This document shows positions 8,036 to 16,427 of a DNA stretch of 64,000 bases, piece by piece. Under the pieces are notes generated by a model. The model was given only the letters and a program-made list of their open reading frames with translations, ran no database searches and was not told the origin of the DNA. The stretch spans positions 1 to 64,000 of the forward strand of contig JAOZHX010000034.1 in NCBI GenBank assembly GCA_026014665.1, written 5' to 3'. The DNA is from Candidatus Bathyarchaeota archaeon (lineage in GTDB: Archaea > Thermoproteota > Bathyarchaeia > Bathyarchaeales > Bathycorpusculaceae). Both the position numbers and the translations under genes were made by a program. How positions within the stretch are numbered: the first letter of the stretch is position 1; each line of letters opens with the position of its first letter.

Positions 8036-8599
8036 TTAGGTTTTTTTGGATTGGCTTATCCACCAGACTAGGCCTACGATGGCTGGTATTGCAAAGATGG
8101 CAGCTATCCAAAGCAGAATCGTCACCATTGAACCCACCACGTAATCCAGTGTCCACCCCGCGATAGCGGAATTCCAGTTGCCGTCCACATACACTTTAAC
8201 GGCGAACGCAATGAACAGTAGCGGCGAAATTGCTCTTCCTGCCCTTGAACTGCGCGAGCCTTTTCCCGAAAGGTGATATTGGCTTTTTTCTGCTTCAGGC
8301 AGCCGTTTCCACCATTGCCACCCTGCAACGGCACCTATTGCTACGGGGATGCCGATTAAAACCAGCTCCCAGAAAAGTGCATGCAAAATAAAAAGCACTA
8401 TGTGGTTCATGGTCCATAGGTTAAGCGTTTGTGGAACCAGTCCTGTTGACTGCGCATTTCCAGTGAACCAAACGAACACGTAGACGGTACCTGCAACCGC
8501 CAAGACAACTGCTGCCACAAACACTGTGAATATGGCCCAGTGTTTTCTCATAAACCTCTGCCAGTCAGAACCGCTTTCAACTTCAGCTTGTTGTGTCAC
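8036..8599 (-). CDS. Multi-pass membrane protein, 187 aa
   Basis: Hydrophobic stretches at about residues 20-45, 65-95, 120-135 and 150-182 predict four to six membrane helices. The N-terminus is acidic and cytoplasmic-looking and the C-terminus ends SQSKKT. No transporter motif is visible. It lies about 20 bp downstream of the DUF996 gene on the same strand, so the two membrane proteins are probably one transcript. Function unknown. Confidence 0.65.
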   Translation of the reverse strand: MTQQAEVESGSDWQRFMRKHWAIFTVFVAAVVLAVAGTVYVFVWFTGNAQSTGLVPQTLNLWTMNHIVLFILHALFWELVLIGIPVAIGAVAGWQWWKRLPEAEKSQYHLSGKGSRSSRAGRAISPLLFIAFAVKVYVDGNWNSAIAGWTLDYVVGSMVTILLWIAAIFAIPAIVGLVWWISQSKKT

Positions 8600-8619
8600 T
8601 TATTTCTCCTCCAGTATGC

Positions 8620-9285
8620 TTACGGTTGGTTGGTGTAGTTCTGGTTTAAGGTTTGTTCCTGCGCTGCTTGGGGTGGTGGCGGTTGAGAAAAACTGTTTGG
8701 TTGGGGAATGTATTGTTGATATTGTCGTGACTTCATGCTAAAGAAACCAATTGTAGCAAATATCCAAGCAATCAGTATCAGTAGTAAGCCTACGCCGATG
8801 ATAGTGAACACAGAGCCCCACCAAAGCAGACTGCCAGCAGTGGTAAATGATGCTTCTCCTGATTTCTCTGCAAGTGCATCGAAAACTTTTCTTAGGTGTG
8901 TGGCTGCAAGCACGTAGAAAATGAATGCGATAATGAGACCTGCAAAGAAAACACCTAAAGCTACTGCAAAGCCTGCCGTGAACACAAAGTTGCCTGTGAA
9001 CATCGCTGTGGCTGAAGCAGCTCCAGCCACCACTGCCGCAATTGCAACCGCCGCCGCAACTATCGCAACGACATAGTATTTTATGCCGCTGAGAGCGTTT
9101 TTGTAGATGCCTTCGTCCTGATAGTAGTAGGAGAATTCCCGCATACTCTTCATCAACAGGACTATGCCAACTATGGCTAACACCCAACCAACGTATGGAA
9201 TCAAACCGAGCAAAAGCAGTATGGCGCCTTCACCCGCTAAAGTTTTACTATACTCAAAGTTTACGTTCAATTTTTTTGCCTCCAT
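8620..9285 (-). CDS. DUF996 integral membrane protein
   Basis: 221 aa. The N-terminal segment LAGEGAILLLLGLIPYVGWV and the following REFSYYYQDEGIYKNAL are characteristic of the archaeal DUF996 membrane family. About five hydrophobic segments are seen, and the C-terminus is a Gln/Pro/Asn-rich cytoplasmic tail (about residues 190-221). It leads a two-gene membrane operon with the gene at 8036. The family has no known function; DUF4870-like proteins share its general shape. Confidence 0.75.
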   Translation of the reverse strand: MEAKKLNVNFEYSKTLAGEGAILLLLGLIPYVGWVLAIVGIVLLMKSMREFSYYYQDEGIYKNALSGIKYYVVAIVAAAVAIAAVVAGAASATAMFTGNFVFTAGFAVALGVFFAGLIIAFIFYVLAATHLRKVFDALAEKSGEASFTTAGSLLWWGSVFTIIGVGLLLILIAWIFATIGFFSMKSRQYQQYIPQPNSFSQPPPPQAAQEQTLNQNYTNQP

Positions 9286-9471
9286 TTTCTGGTTAGCATA
9301 ATATCGATGGGCGATTATAGCCCTAACATTTAGTAGAAAAACGCCAAAGACGAACTAAGGTTTAGAATCGGGGGCTCTAAGGGTTAGAGTCACAAAATAG
9401 AAAAGCAAGTTAAGGGCTAAAAGCATGCATAAGAGCCTCCCTTCACTTTACAACTTGAGAGCACGGTAAAC

Positions 9472-9948
9472 ATGGCAAAGTCACGTGGGATAAGTGCAGA
9501 TATTCAGTCACCAAGAACCAGACTGCTCTATCTCATCTATTCTGCTCCCAACAGCCGTATAAAAGCTGCACCTGGAACAAAATCAAGCATAAGCACTGCG
9601 TTAGGCTACAAGTCAGACGGGCATTTTCATTACGACTGGAACTACCTAATCAACGCAGGCATGATAGAGGAAAAACAAGGCTACTACCAAGTTACTGACA
9701 CCGGAAAGAAAGAATTCGCTTTGCATTCAACCGCTGCCATGAGCAACTGGATAATGGTGACTATGGGCGCTGCCATGGTTGTTTTTACCGTTGGGCTAAA
9801 CCTAGGCTTTTTGCCAACGGAAAGCGTAGCGCTTTTTGGAGCCGCCCTGATTTTAATCGGCTCTTTATTTTTGGTTTTGAGCCGAAAGAACAAGCCTGTG
9901 CTACCAGCTCAAGCCAGAGCCTTGCTAAGAGAACTCTCTAGGCGCTAA
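9472..9948 (+). CDS. Winged-helix protein with two C-terminal membrane helices
   Basis: 158 aa. Residues 15-85 form a winged helix (RLLYLIYSAPNSRIKAA, DWNYLINAGMIEEKQGYYQV, TDTGKKEF). Residues 92-140 hold two hydrophobic segments (WIMVTMGAAMVVFTVGLNLG and SVALFGAALILIGSLFLVL), followed by a basic tail. This layout is a membrane-anchored DNA-binding regulator, common in archaea and largely unstudied. It is divergent from the DUF996 operon, so it could regulate it; that is inference from position only. Confidence 0.75.
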   Translation: MAKSRGISADIQSPRTRLLYLIYSAPNSRIKAAPGTKSSISTALGYKSDGHFHYDWNYLINAGMIEEKQGYYQVTDTGKKEFALHSTAAMSNWIMVTMGAAMVVFTVGLNLGFLPTESVALFGAALILIGSLFLVLSRKNKPVLPAQARALLRELSRR

Positions 9949-9979
9949 AAGAAAAAGAAAACAAAGAGGAAAAGCGGGT

Positions 9980-11392
9980 TTAGAGTGGCTCGCAGCTAAT
10001 GTATTTCTTGCTGACATCCTTGAGCCACGGGTAAAGCTTGTGCAGTTTCTCCATGGACTCAGTCACCTTCTCAGTCGGGTACTCATACGGCTGAAGTCTA
10101 CCGCTGAAGTACTCGTCGTAGGCTGCCATGTCAAAGAAGCCGTGACCGCATAGCACAAACAGGATAGTTTTCTCTTCGCCCGTCTGCTTGCAGCGTAACG
10201 CCTCGTCAATCGCACCTTTGATGGCGTGCGAGGGCTCAGGCGCTGGAATGATGCCTTCGGTTCGCAGGAACATTTTTGCCGCATCGAAGACCTCTATTTG
10301 ACTGTAGGCTTCGGTTGTCATCTGGTTGGTCGTGGTCAGCACGCTGATGGTTGGTGCGATGCCATGGTAGCGCAAGCCGCCTGCGTGGATTGGGGCTGGG
10401 ATGAAGTCGTGGCCGAGCGTGTGCATGGGAACCAGCGGTGTGATTTTTGCGGTGTCGCCGTGGTCATATTCGTAGTAACCCTTGGTTACTTTGGGGCATG
10501 CAGTAGCTTCTGTGGCGACGAACTTGCATTCCTTAGGTGCTTTCTTGGAAACCTTGTCGTAATAGAAAGGCCACATAAGACCGCTGTAGCTACTTCCACC
10601 GCCGATGCAACCATAAATCACATCTGGGTAGTCATCAACCATCTCAAGCTGTTTCTTAGCTTCTAAACCTTCCACTGTCTGATGGAGACACACATGGTTA
10701 AAAACGCTGCCGATTGCATAATTAGCCTCTGCCTCGTTAACGAGGGCATCTTCGACGGCTTCGCTGATGGCTATCCCGAGGCTACCTTTGTTGTTTGGGT
10801 CTTCGGCTAAGATTTTTCTGCCAGCTTCGGTTCTTGTGCTTGGGCTGGCTATGCATTCTGCGCCGAAAGCGTTCATCATCATCTTGCGGTAGGGTTTTTG
10901 GTCGTAGCTTGCGCGGACCATATACACGGTAGCTTTGAGGCCGAACATCATTGCTGCAAATGCTAATGCACTGCCCCATTGCCCAGCGCCCGTCTCAGTG
11001 CTTAGGCGTTTTGTGCCTTCCTTCATGTTATAGTAAGCCTGTGGCACGGCTGTGTTGGGTTTGTGGCTGCCGGCTGGGCTAACGCCCTCGTACTTGTAGT
11101 AGATTTTTGCTGGGGTTTTAAGGGCTTTTTCAAGGTTGAGGGCTCGGAAGAGCGGGCTAGGTCTCCAGAGGCGGTAAACCTCACGGACTTCTTCAGGGAT
11201 GTTTATCCAGCGTTCTTGGCTGATTTCTTGTCCGATGATTTCTTTAGGGAAGATTCTTGGGACGATGCCGACGCCTGGCTCCTTTGTTGCTACATCAATA
11301 AATGGGGGGAGCGGACGGGGCAGGTCGGGAACTATGTTGTACCATTGTTTTGGTATGTCTTCTTCTTTTAGAAGTATTTTTTTGAGTGGCAT
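9980..11392 (-). CDS. trpB2: TrpB2-type tryptophan synthase beta-like enzyme
   Basis: A PLP fold-type II enzyme of about 470 aa. [13 protein letters not shown] and the PLP-lysine region [17 protein letters not shown] (the usual ENxxxTGAHKxN is SPAGSHKPN here, as in TrpB2) are present. [16 protein letters not shown] and the phosphate loop [11 protein letters not shown] are also seen. TrpB2 condenses indole or an indole donor with serine; many archaea carry it without a trpA partner. ATG 11392 is preferred over an upstream TTG (11473), because the extension is poorly conserved in character and runs into the divergent promoter. The divergent ACT regulator at 11540 may control it. Confidence 0.9.
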   Translation of the reverse strand: MPLKKILLKEEDIPKQWYNIVPDLPRPLPPFIDVATKEPGVGIVPRIFPKEIIGQEISQERWINIPEEVREVYRLWRPSPLFRALNLEKALKTPAKIYYKYEGVSPAGSHKPNTAVPQAYYNMKEGTKRLSTETGAGQWGSALAFAAMMFGLKATVYMVRASYDQKPYRKMMMNAFGAECIASPSTRTEAGRKILAEDPNNKGSLGIAISEAVEDALVNEAEANYAIGSVFNHVCLHQTVEGLEAKKQLEMVDDYPDVIYGCIGGGSSYSGLMWPFYYDKVSKKAPKECKFVATEATACPKVTKGYYEYDHGDTAKITPLVPMHTLGHDFIPAPIHAGGLRYHGIAPTISVLTTTNQMTTEAYSQIEVFDAAKMFLRTEGIIPAPEPSHAIKGAIDEALRCKQTGEEKTILFVLCGHGFFDMAAYDEYFSGRLQPYEYPTEKVTESMEKLHKLYPWLKDVSKKYISCEPL

Positions 11393-11497
11393 GCTGTTCG
11401 CCTTTGGTTTAAGGTATGAATCGTACGCTAAGGTTTTATTTAAGGCTTTTGTGAACAGTTTTGTACATGACAAACGCTATCTTCCCTAAACAACACA

Positions 11498-11503
11498 TTT
11501 ATA
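11498..11503 (+). promoter_or_regulatory. TATA box of the ACT-domain regulator
   Basis: TTTATA in the context ACACATTTATACC lies about 40 bases before ATG 11540. That gives a transcription start near 11527 and a short leader. It is a typical archaeal TATA context. Confidence 0.5.
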
Positions 11504-11539
11504 CCAAAAACAGCAAAAACATCCTACAACCGATTCAAA

Positions 11540-12043
11540 ATGTGGAACAAAATAAAAAGCCAACTCGAAGCCTACCCTGAACGCCTCAAAGTAGCACGCG
11601 TCCTAATCGAAAACGGACTATCCGCCAGAGGCGACAAAATCTTCCTTGGCGAAATCGAAATTCCACCCGTCCGCATCGCACGCGTAGCAGGCGTCGACCG
11701 TCGAACAGTCAACGAAACACTCCGCACCATCAAACAAAACCCCGAGCTCCGAATGATTTTCGACGAAATCCGACCTGCTGGAGCCTCGCTTAAGGAAATC
11801 GCAAAACACCTCAACCTCGGCGTCGTAGAAATCTCAGTCGTAAACGCACGCTCGCCAGGTATCCTTTCAAGCGCAGCTGTAATCCTAAACCGTGCGGGAC
11901 TAAGCATACGCCAAGCCATCGTCGATGACCCTGAGTTATCGCCTGAACCCAAGCTGACATTTATCGTTGAAAAAAAAATCCCCGGGGAACTAATCCCTGA
12001 ACTCCTGAAGATAACAGGCGTAGCTAAAGTATCTATCTACTAA
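11540..12043 (+). CDS. HTH-ACT regulator of amino acid metabolism (COG2150 type)
   Basis: 167 aa. The N-terminal two thirds holds a helix-turn-helix (IPPVRIARVAGVDRRTVNET, about residues 40-60). The C-terminal part (about 95-167: VEISVVNARSPGILSSAAVI ... GLSIRQAIVDDPE ... LLKITGVAKVSIY) is an ACT ligand-binding domain. Such proteins sense an amino acid and regulate its synthesis. It is divergent from trpB2, with a gap of about 150 bp and a TATA box at 11498. An aromatic amino acid ligand is a reasonable but unproven guess. Confidence 0.85.
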   Translation: MWNKIKSQLEAYPERLKVARVLIENGLSARGDKIFLGEIEIPPVRIARVAGVDRRTVNETLRTIKQNPELRMIFDEIRPAGASLKEIAKHLNLGVVEISVVNARSPGILSSAAVILNRAGLSIRQAIVDDPELSPEPKLTFIVEKKIPGELIPELLKITGVAKVSIY

Positions 12044-12247
12044 ATCCACGATAAATTTATTCTTCGATAGATTGCCCTCAACGATCAAAGAGACGTTTAG
12101 GCAGCGCTGTAGTACAGTTTTGATGTATGATGTTGGCTTTGCCTTAATCGCCTCATGCAAGCTGGCAGCTAAAGGTTTGGCAAGAACGATTTGAATCCTT
12201 TTATAGGGGGAGGGAGCTCTCAGCTGAGCAACCGTTTCAGAAGACAA
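11990..12247 (-). CDS. Possible small ORF downstream of rpoK (uncertain)
   Basis: An open frame of 85 codons overlaps the end of the ACT regulator by 54 bases in antisense. The N-terminal start (TTG 12247) has no ribosome-binding site. A TATA-like CTATAAAAGG on the minus strand (about 12198-12207) lies inside the frame, so a shorter protein from a later TTG is possible. The sequence (IQIVLAKPLAASLHEAIKAK) looks protein-like, but I do not recognise it. It may equally be non-coding. Confidence 0.25.
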   Translation of the reverse strand: MSSETVAQLRAPSPYKRIQIVLAKPLAASLHEAIKAKPTSYIKTVLQRCLNVSLIVEGNLSKNKFIVDLVDRYFSYACYLQEFRD

Positions 12248-12270
12248 TCCAAGTATATAGAAAGAGTATT

Positions 12271-12300
12271 AGAAAAATAACAGAAAAAACAGAAAAAAGG
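12271..12300 (-). terminator. Poly-T terminator after thermosome-rpoK
   Basis: Immediately past the rpoK stop, the transcript strand carries three T runs (CCTTTTTTC, GTTTTTTC, ATTTTTC) within 30 bases. This is the usual archaeal oligo-T termination pattern. Confidence 0.6.
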
Positions 12301-12307
12301 AACGAAC

Positions 12308-12550
12308 TTAAGATAGCCATTTTAGAGGTATGTCTTGGAAGGTGCCATCTGGCAGCGTTCGCCGAATCGTGATGGGCAAAATGCCTGCTTCAAGCTCAGT
12401 CACCGCAATATCAATCGGGTTTGTATTCTCAGCTGCATCAACCAAAATCGGCGCACCCATCGAAATCTGGAGTGCACGTGCACCAACAATCCTTGCCTTC
12501 TCAAACCGAGTAATCTTTGGGGGACCAACATTTACTTTTTGTTCTTGCAT
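12308..12550 (-). CDS. rpoK: DNA-directed RNA polymerase subunit K (Rpo6)
   Basis: 80 aa. [20 protein letters not shown] and [20 protein letters not shown] are the conserved Rpo6/omega motifs; the subunit clamps the largest polymerase subunit and helps assembly. ATG 12550 begins one base after the thermosome stop, and the SD-like GGCGGAG lies in the last thermosome codons, so the two genes are translationally coupled. The longer frame up to 12595 lies inside the thermosome gene and is not used. Confidence 0.93.
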   Translation of the reverse strand: MQEQKVNVGPPKITRFEKARIVGARALQISMGAPILVDAAENTNPIDIAVTELEAGILPITIRRTLPDGTFQDIPLKWLS

Positions 12551-12551
12551 C

Positions 12552-14231
12552 TTAAAACTCTCCGCCTGGATAGCCACCGCCCATGCCCATTCCACCGCCA
12601 GGCATGCCTCCTCCAGGTGGCATAGGAGGAGATTTCATTTTCGCCGAAGAGATGACGTCATCGATTTTAAGTATCATGGAGGCTGCTTCATTGGCTGACT
12701 TGATGATTTGTTTCTTAACCGCGAGCGGCTCATAGACATTATTTTTCGACATGTCTTCGACTTCACCATCAAACACGTTAACACCCGCCCATACCTGCCC
12801 GCTCTCATGAGCAGCGCGTAACTTTGATAAAATCTCCACTGGATCCAACCCTGCATTCTCTGCCAACGTGGTTGCAATCGATTCCAAGGATTCTGCGAAA
12901 ACTGTCACCGCCAACTGCTCCCTGCCTGGTAAGCTCTGAGCATACTTCTTGAGCGTCCCTGCCATTTCCAGTTCAGGTGCACTTCCACCAGCAACAATCT
13001 TGGGCTCTTCGACTAGGTCTTTAACGACGCAGAGTGCATCATGGATTGAACGCTCAGCTTCAGCAATCATCCGCTGAGTACCACCACGGATAAGAAGCGT
13101 CACGGATTTGGGATTTTTACAGCCTTCCACGTAAGTCATCTTATCGTCGCCCGTCCTCCGCTCTTCAACCAAGGCTGCATAACCAAGGTCTGCAGCTGAA
13201 AGTGCGTCTATGTTGCTTACAATCTTAGCGCCTGTGGCTTTGGCGAGTTTTTCCATATCTGATTTCTTGGCTCGCCGAATGGCAACGATGCCTTTTCTAG
13301 CAAGGAAATGCTGAGCCATGTCGTCGATACCTTTTTGGCATATGACTACGTTGGCGCCTGCGGCTAACACCTTATCTACCATACCTCTCAACATGGCCTC
13401 TTCTTGCTTGAGGAATGCCTCGATCTGTTCAGGGCTTTCGATGTTAATTTTTGCGTCAAATTCGGGTTTTTCGTTCTCCAAAGAGGCGTCGAGCAACGCG
13501 ATTTTTGCGTTTTCTACGCGTTTTGGCATGCCTGAGTGGACGATTTCCTTGTCTAATAGAATGCCGTTTATCAGGGTGGTATTCTTAAGGGATTCGCCTG
13601 GTTTTTTCTCGACTTTTACATCATCGACATCGGCTTTATATGTGCCATCAGGTTGTTTTTCGATAACAGCTTGCATGGCTCTGACGGCTAGGTCAGCGAG
13701 GTATTCTTTGTATTCGGCGACGATTTTGCTCCCCATGGATGTGGTTGCAGCTTTGAGGAGAAAGTCTGATTTTTCTATATCTATGGGGATAGCGATTTTT
13801 TCAAGGGTTTGCAGGGCTTTTTCGGCGGCTTTCTTGTATCCATCGATGATAATAGTTGGATGGATGTTCTTGTCAATGAGTTCTTCGGCTCGGTTGAGGA
13901 GTTCGCCAGCGATGATGACTGCGGATGTGGTGCCATCTCCGGTTTCTTTATCCTGCGTTTTGGCAACTTCCACGAGCATTTTTGCGGCTGGGTGTTGGAT
14001 GTCCATTTCGTCGAGAATGGTTCGTCCGTCGCTCGTTATGGTGACGTCTCCGAAGCTATCAACCAGCATTTTGTCCATGCCTTTGGGGCCAAGTGCAGTT
14101 CGGATGCTTTCGGCAACGATTTTAGCGGCTGTTATGTTTCCATGTTGGGCTTCTTTGCCGCGGGTGCGGTTGGAACCCTCTTTGAGGACTAGAACGGGTA
14201 TACCGCTTGCTTGTGTGGGTGCTGTTGACAA
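12552..14231 (-). CDS. thsA: Thermosome subunit (group II chaperonin)
   Basis: 559 aa. [20 protein letters not shown] at the N-terminus, the apical and hinge sequence [20 protein letters not shown], the ATPase motif [15 protein letters not shown] (about residues 92-106) and the Gly/Met-rich C-terminal tail are diagnostic. It folds proteins in an ATP-driven double ring. I place the start at TTG 14231: GGAGGT sits nine bases upstream (14241-14246) and a TATA box lies at 14279-14288, so the frame extending to 14300 begins upstream of the promoter and cannot be the N-terminus. It is in an operon with rpoK. Confidence 0.95.
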   Translation of the reverse strand: MSTAPTQASGIPVLVLKEGSNRTRGKEAQHGNITAAKIVAESIRTALGPKGMDKMLVDSFGDVTITSDGRTILDEMDIQHPAAKMLVEVAKTQDKETGDGTTSAVIIAGELLNRAEELIDKNIHPTIIIDGYKKAAEKALQTLEKIAIPIDIEKSDFLLKAATTSMGSKIVAEYKEYLADLAVRAMQAVIEKQPDGTYKADVDDVKVEKKPGESLKNTTLINGILLDKEIVHSGMPKRVENAKIALLDASLENEKPEFDAKINIESPEQIEAFLKQEEAMLRGMVDKVLAAGANVVICQKGIDDMAQHFLARKGIVAIRRAKKSDMEKLAKATGAKIVSNIDALSAADLGYAALVEERRTGDDKMTYVEGCKNPKSVTLLIRGGTQRMIAEAERSIHDALCVVKDLVEEPKIVAGGSAPELEMAGTLKKYAQSLPGREQLAVTVFAESLESIATTLAENAGLDPVEILSKLRAAHESGQVWAGVNVFDGEVEDMSKNNVYEPLAVKKQIIKSANEAASMILKIDDVISSAKMKSPPMPPGGGMPGGGMGMGGGYPGGEF

Positions 14232-14278
14232 ATCAAGTAAACCTCCAATTGATGCGAACAACAACATGAGAGTCTTAT

Positions 14279-14288
14279 CCATATAAGT
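14279..14288 (-). promoter_or_regulatory. TATA box of the thermosome-rpoK operon
   Basis: ACTTATATGG on the minus strand predicts transcription starting near 14257. The Shine-Dalgarno GGAGGT (14241-14246) and TTG start (14231) then follow within a 25-base leader. The agreement of the three signals decides the start codon. Confidence 0.6.
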
Positions 14289-14368
14289 TTTTCTAGGCAA
14301 GGCATGTTGATGAAGCCGCTGGTAAGCAGTTTTTGCATCGTTTGGCTGTTATTTGGGTCGAGTGATCG

Positions 14369-14527
14369 ATGTCCGTATTTGAGTGCGACATGACGATGAA
14401 TATTACTGGATTACAGCAACCGCCCAAGTCCAAGGTTACCCTCTATTTTCAGACGACACCTCCTTTTAAGAATGTTGAAAAACTTCAAAATATTGGGCGC
14501 CAACTAAAACGAGACGCGCCTACTTAA
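14369..14527 (+). CDS. Possible 52-aa protein
   Basis: An open frame from ATG 14369 to TAA 14527 encodes a soluble peptide (MSVFECDMTMNITGLQQPPK, later KNVEKLQNIGRQLKRDAPT). It overlaps the end of the Mut7-C gene by eight bases in convergent orientation. The upstream GAGTGAT is a weak ribosome-binding site. It fills an otherwise empty 288-bp gap. No family recognised; it could be chance. Confidence 0.3.
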   Translation: MSVFECDMTMNITGLQQPPKSKVTLYFQTTPPFKNVEKLQNIGRQLKRDAPT

Positions 14528-14993
14528 TTTTTTTCTGTTGTGCTTTAGCTAGTGTGCTTGTGATTTGTTTCCAATGTGCGCCCTGCCAGTAGACCTGCCC
14601 ACAGTTTGGGCACCGCCAGAACTTGTTATAGTATGTGTAGGTGTTCTGTTCTAACATATCTTTAAGCTGTTCTTTTGGGGCAGGTTGGAGTTTGGTGTTG
14701 CATATGGGGCAATGGGATTTGTCCATATCTACTTCAAGAGTTAAACCGAACCGCGAAGAAACCTCAGCTAAACGCGTTGATTCGGTTGAACCTTGGACGT
14801 AGAAGGCATCTAAGCCCCTGGCGATTGCACGTTTATAGAGTTCAAAATCCTTCGTCAGCAAAACACGATTCTCATCCTTTGCCATTTTCAAGAGCTCAGC
14901 ATCTGTGTACTTCGCTGAGTAGGTTACGTCTTGACCCAGCATGCGCAACCAACGCGCAAATTTTCCCAACATACCGTCGGCGAGGAATTTCAT
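14520..14993 (-). CDS. Mut7-C PIN-like ribonuclease with zinc ribbon
   Basis: 157 aa. The start MKFLADGMLGKFARWLRMLG and the acidic motifs YTDAELLKMAKDENRVLLTK, DFELYKRA form the Mut7-C PIN-like nuclease domain (about residues 1-80). A four-Cys zinc ribbon follows (CPIC at about 94, CPNC at about 128, then GQVYWQGAHWKQ). Metal-dependent RNase activity is expected from the family; the target is unknown. The start overlaps the pyrC stop by four bases (ATGA), so it is translated with pyrC. Confidence 0.88.
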   Translation of the reverse strand: MKFLADGMLGKFARWLRMLGQDVTYSAKYTDAELLKMAKDENRVLLTKDFELYKRAIARGLDAFYVQGSTESTRLAEVSSRFGLTLEVDMDKSHCPICNTKLQPAPKEQLKDMLEQNTYTYYNKFWRCPNCGQVYWQGAHWKQITSTLAKAQQKKIK

Positions 14994-16336
14994 CCGCTAT
15001 CTCTCCGGATGATTGATCCACTGCCTGATTTTGCAACAATTTCGCCCTCATCAAAGATGGTTTGCCCGTTGACGATGGTTTTTACGACTTTGCCCCAGAC
15101 GTCCCAGCCGTGGTATGGAGAGAATTTGGCTTTTGACTTGAATTTGGAGACATCCATCTTGTACTGCGTTCTATAATCCACAATGGTGAAGTCTGCGTTT
15201 TTGCCCTCTTGGATGTGTCCGCGGTCGTTAAGGCTGTAGATTTCTACAACGTTTTCAGCTAAAAGTTTGACCATGTTCTGCATGGAGAGGCGGTTTTTCT
15301 TTACAAGGGTAAACATAAGTGGCAAGGTAGTTTCCAGTCCAGGAACACCGACTTTTACCTCCCAGACGTTGCTGGATGCTTTTTCGCTTGCCGCATGGGG
15401 AGCATGGTCAGAGCCTATGGTATCAATTGAACCGTCTTCTATTCCTTGCCATAAAGCGTTAACCTGCATTTTATCCCGCAACGGCGGAGCCATAATCACA
15501 AGTTGCCCGTAACGCTGCAAATCATCGCTTGATAACAAAAGGTGGTTGGGGGTGACTTCACAGGTTATGGTGCGTTGGGCTTTCTTGGCAGCCACTATGG
15601 AGTTTAAGCCTTCTTTGGTGGAGAGGTGACAGAAATGCAACCGCGCCTCGGTGTTCTCGCTGAGTTTTAGCAGGCGCTGGATAGCTTTAACTTCAACCGT
15701 TTCTGTGTGGGCTCTTTGAAAGTCGGCAAGGCCGTTTTTTTGGGCTTGTTTGAGTTTCTCCTCATTAGTGGCCAGCATTCCTCTGTCTTCAGCGTGCACC
15801 GCCAGGGGCACTTTTTGCTCGGCAACTTTTTTTAGTGCTTCCTGCAACGCCGAATCATCATCAAGGTTTAAGCCGCCAATTTGATTGCCCATGAAAAGCT
15901 TGAATGCCACAGCACCCTCTGCGACAATATCAGCTATTTCTTGGGTGCGGCTTGGAAATTCTGAGTAGAACCCTACGTTTACAAGAATTTTCCTCTGAGC
16001 GAGCTGCATTCGTTCTCGAAGAGTCTGGGGGCTTGCGGTGACAGGGTCGTTGTTTGGCATGTCCAAGACGGTGGTGAAACCGCCTGCAGCGGCCGCAGCA
16101 GTTCCAGAACTAAAGTCTTCTTTGTAAGCTTTGCCCTCGTCACGCAGATGCACGTGCTCATCGATTAAACCTGGTAAAACTAAATGTCCCTGAACGTTGA
16201 TCTTTTCATCTGTCTTGGGCATTTGGGTTTCTTTACCGATTTTTGATATTTTTCCTTCTTCTATGGCTATGCTGCATTCTATGATTTTTCCGTTTAAGTA
16301 GGCTTTGGCGTTTGTTAGAATGGAATCAACGATCAC
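14990..16336 (-). CDS. pyrC: Dihydroorotase
   Basis: 448 aa, a class I amidohydrolase. HVHLRDEGKAYKEDF carries the first two metal-binding His. A lysine likely to be carboxylated lies in VAFKLFMGNQ. Further metal ligands are in PLAVHAEDRG and FCHLSTKEG, and SDHAPHAASEK carries the catalytic Asp. It cyclises carbamoyl-aspartate to dihydroorotate in pyrimidine synthesis. The start is GTG 16336. No other pyr gene is adjacent; the downstream Mut7-C nuclease shares its transcript. Confidence 0.93.
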   Translation of the reverse strand: MIVDSILTNAKAYLNGKIIECSIAIEEGKISKIGKETQMPKTDEKINVQGHLVLPGLIDEHVHLRDEGKAYKEDFSSGTAAAAAGGFTTVLDMPNNDPVTASPQTLRERMQLAQRKILVNVGFYSEFPSRTQEIADIVAEGAVAFKLFMGNQIGGLNLDDDSALQEALKKVAEQKVPLAVHAEDRGMLATNEEKLKQAQKNGLADFQRAHTETVEVKAIQRLLKLSENTEARLHFCHLSTKEGLNSIVAAKKAQRTITCEVTPNHLLLSSDDLQRYGQLVIMAPPLRDKMQVNALWQGIEDGSIDTIGSDHAPHAASEKASSNVWEVKVGVPGLETTLPLMFTLVKKNRLSMQNMVKLLAENVVEIYSLNDRGHIQEGKNADFTIVDYRTQYKMDVSKFKSKAKFSPYHGWDVWGKVVKTIVNGQTIFDEGEIVAKSGSGSIIRRDSG

Positions 16337-16427
16337 GGCTTTTCACATTTAGCATTAGCACTTTGATTGCTTAATTAAAGTTTATTTATAGAGGAGGATT
16401 TTTAACTAGTTAGTTTTCTGAGGGGTC

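Noticed and set aside
11393-11473. N-terminal extension of TrpB2
   Set aside because: It runs into the region between divergent genes, has a poor TTG start, and relatives of this enzyme are shorter.
14232-14300. N-terminal extension of the thermosome reading frame
   Set aside because: It starts upstream of the TATA box (14279-14288), and GGAGGT fits TTG 14231; relatives begin just before [10 protein letters not shown].
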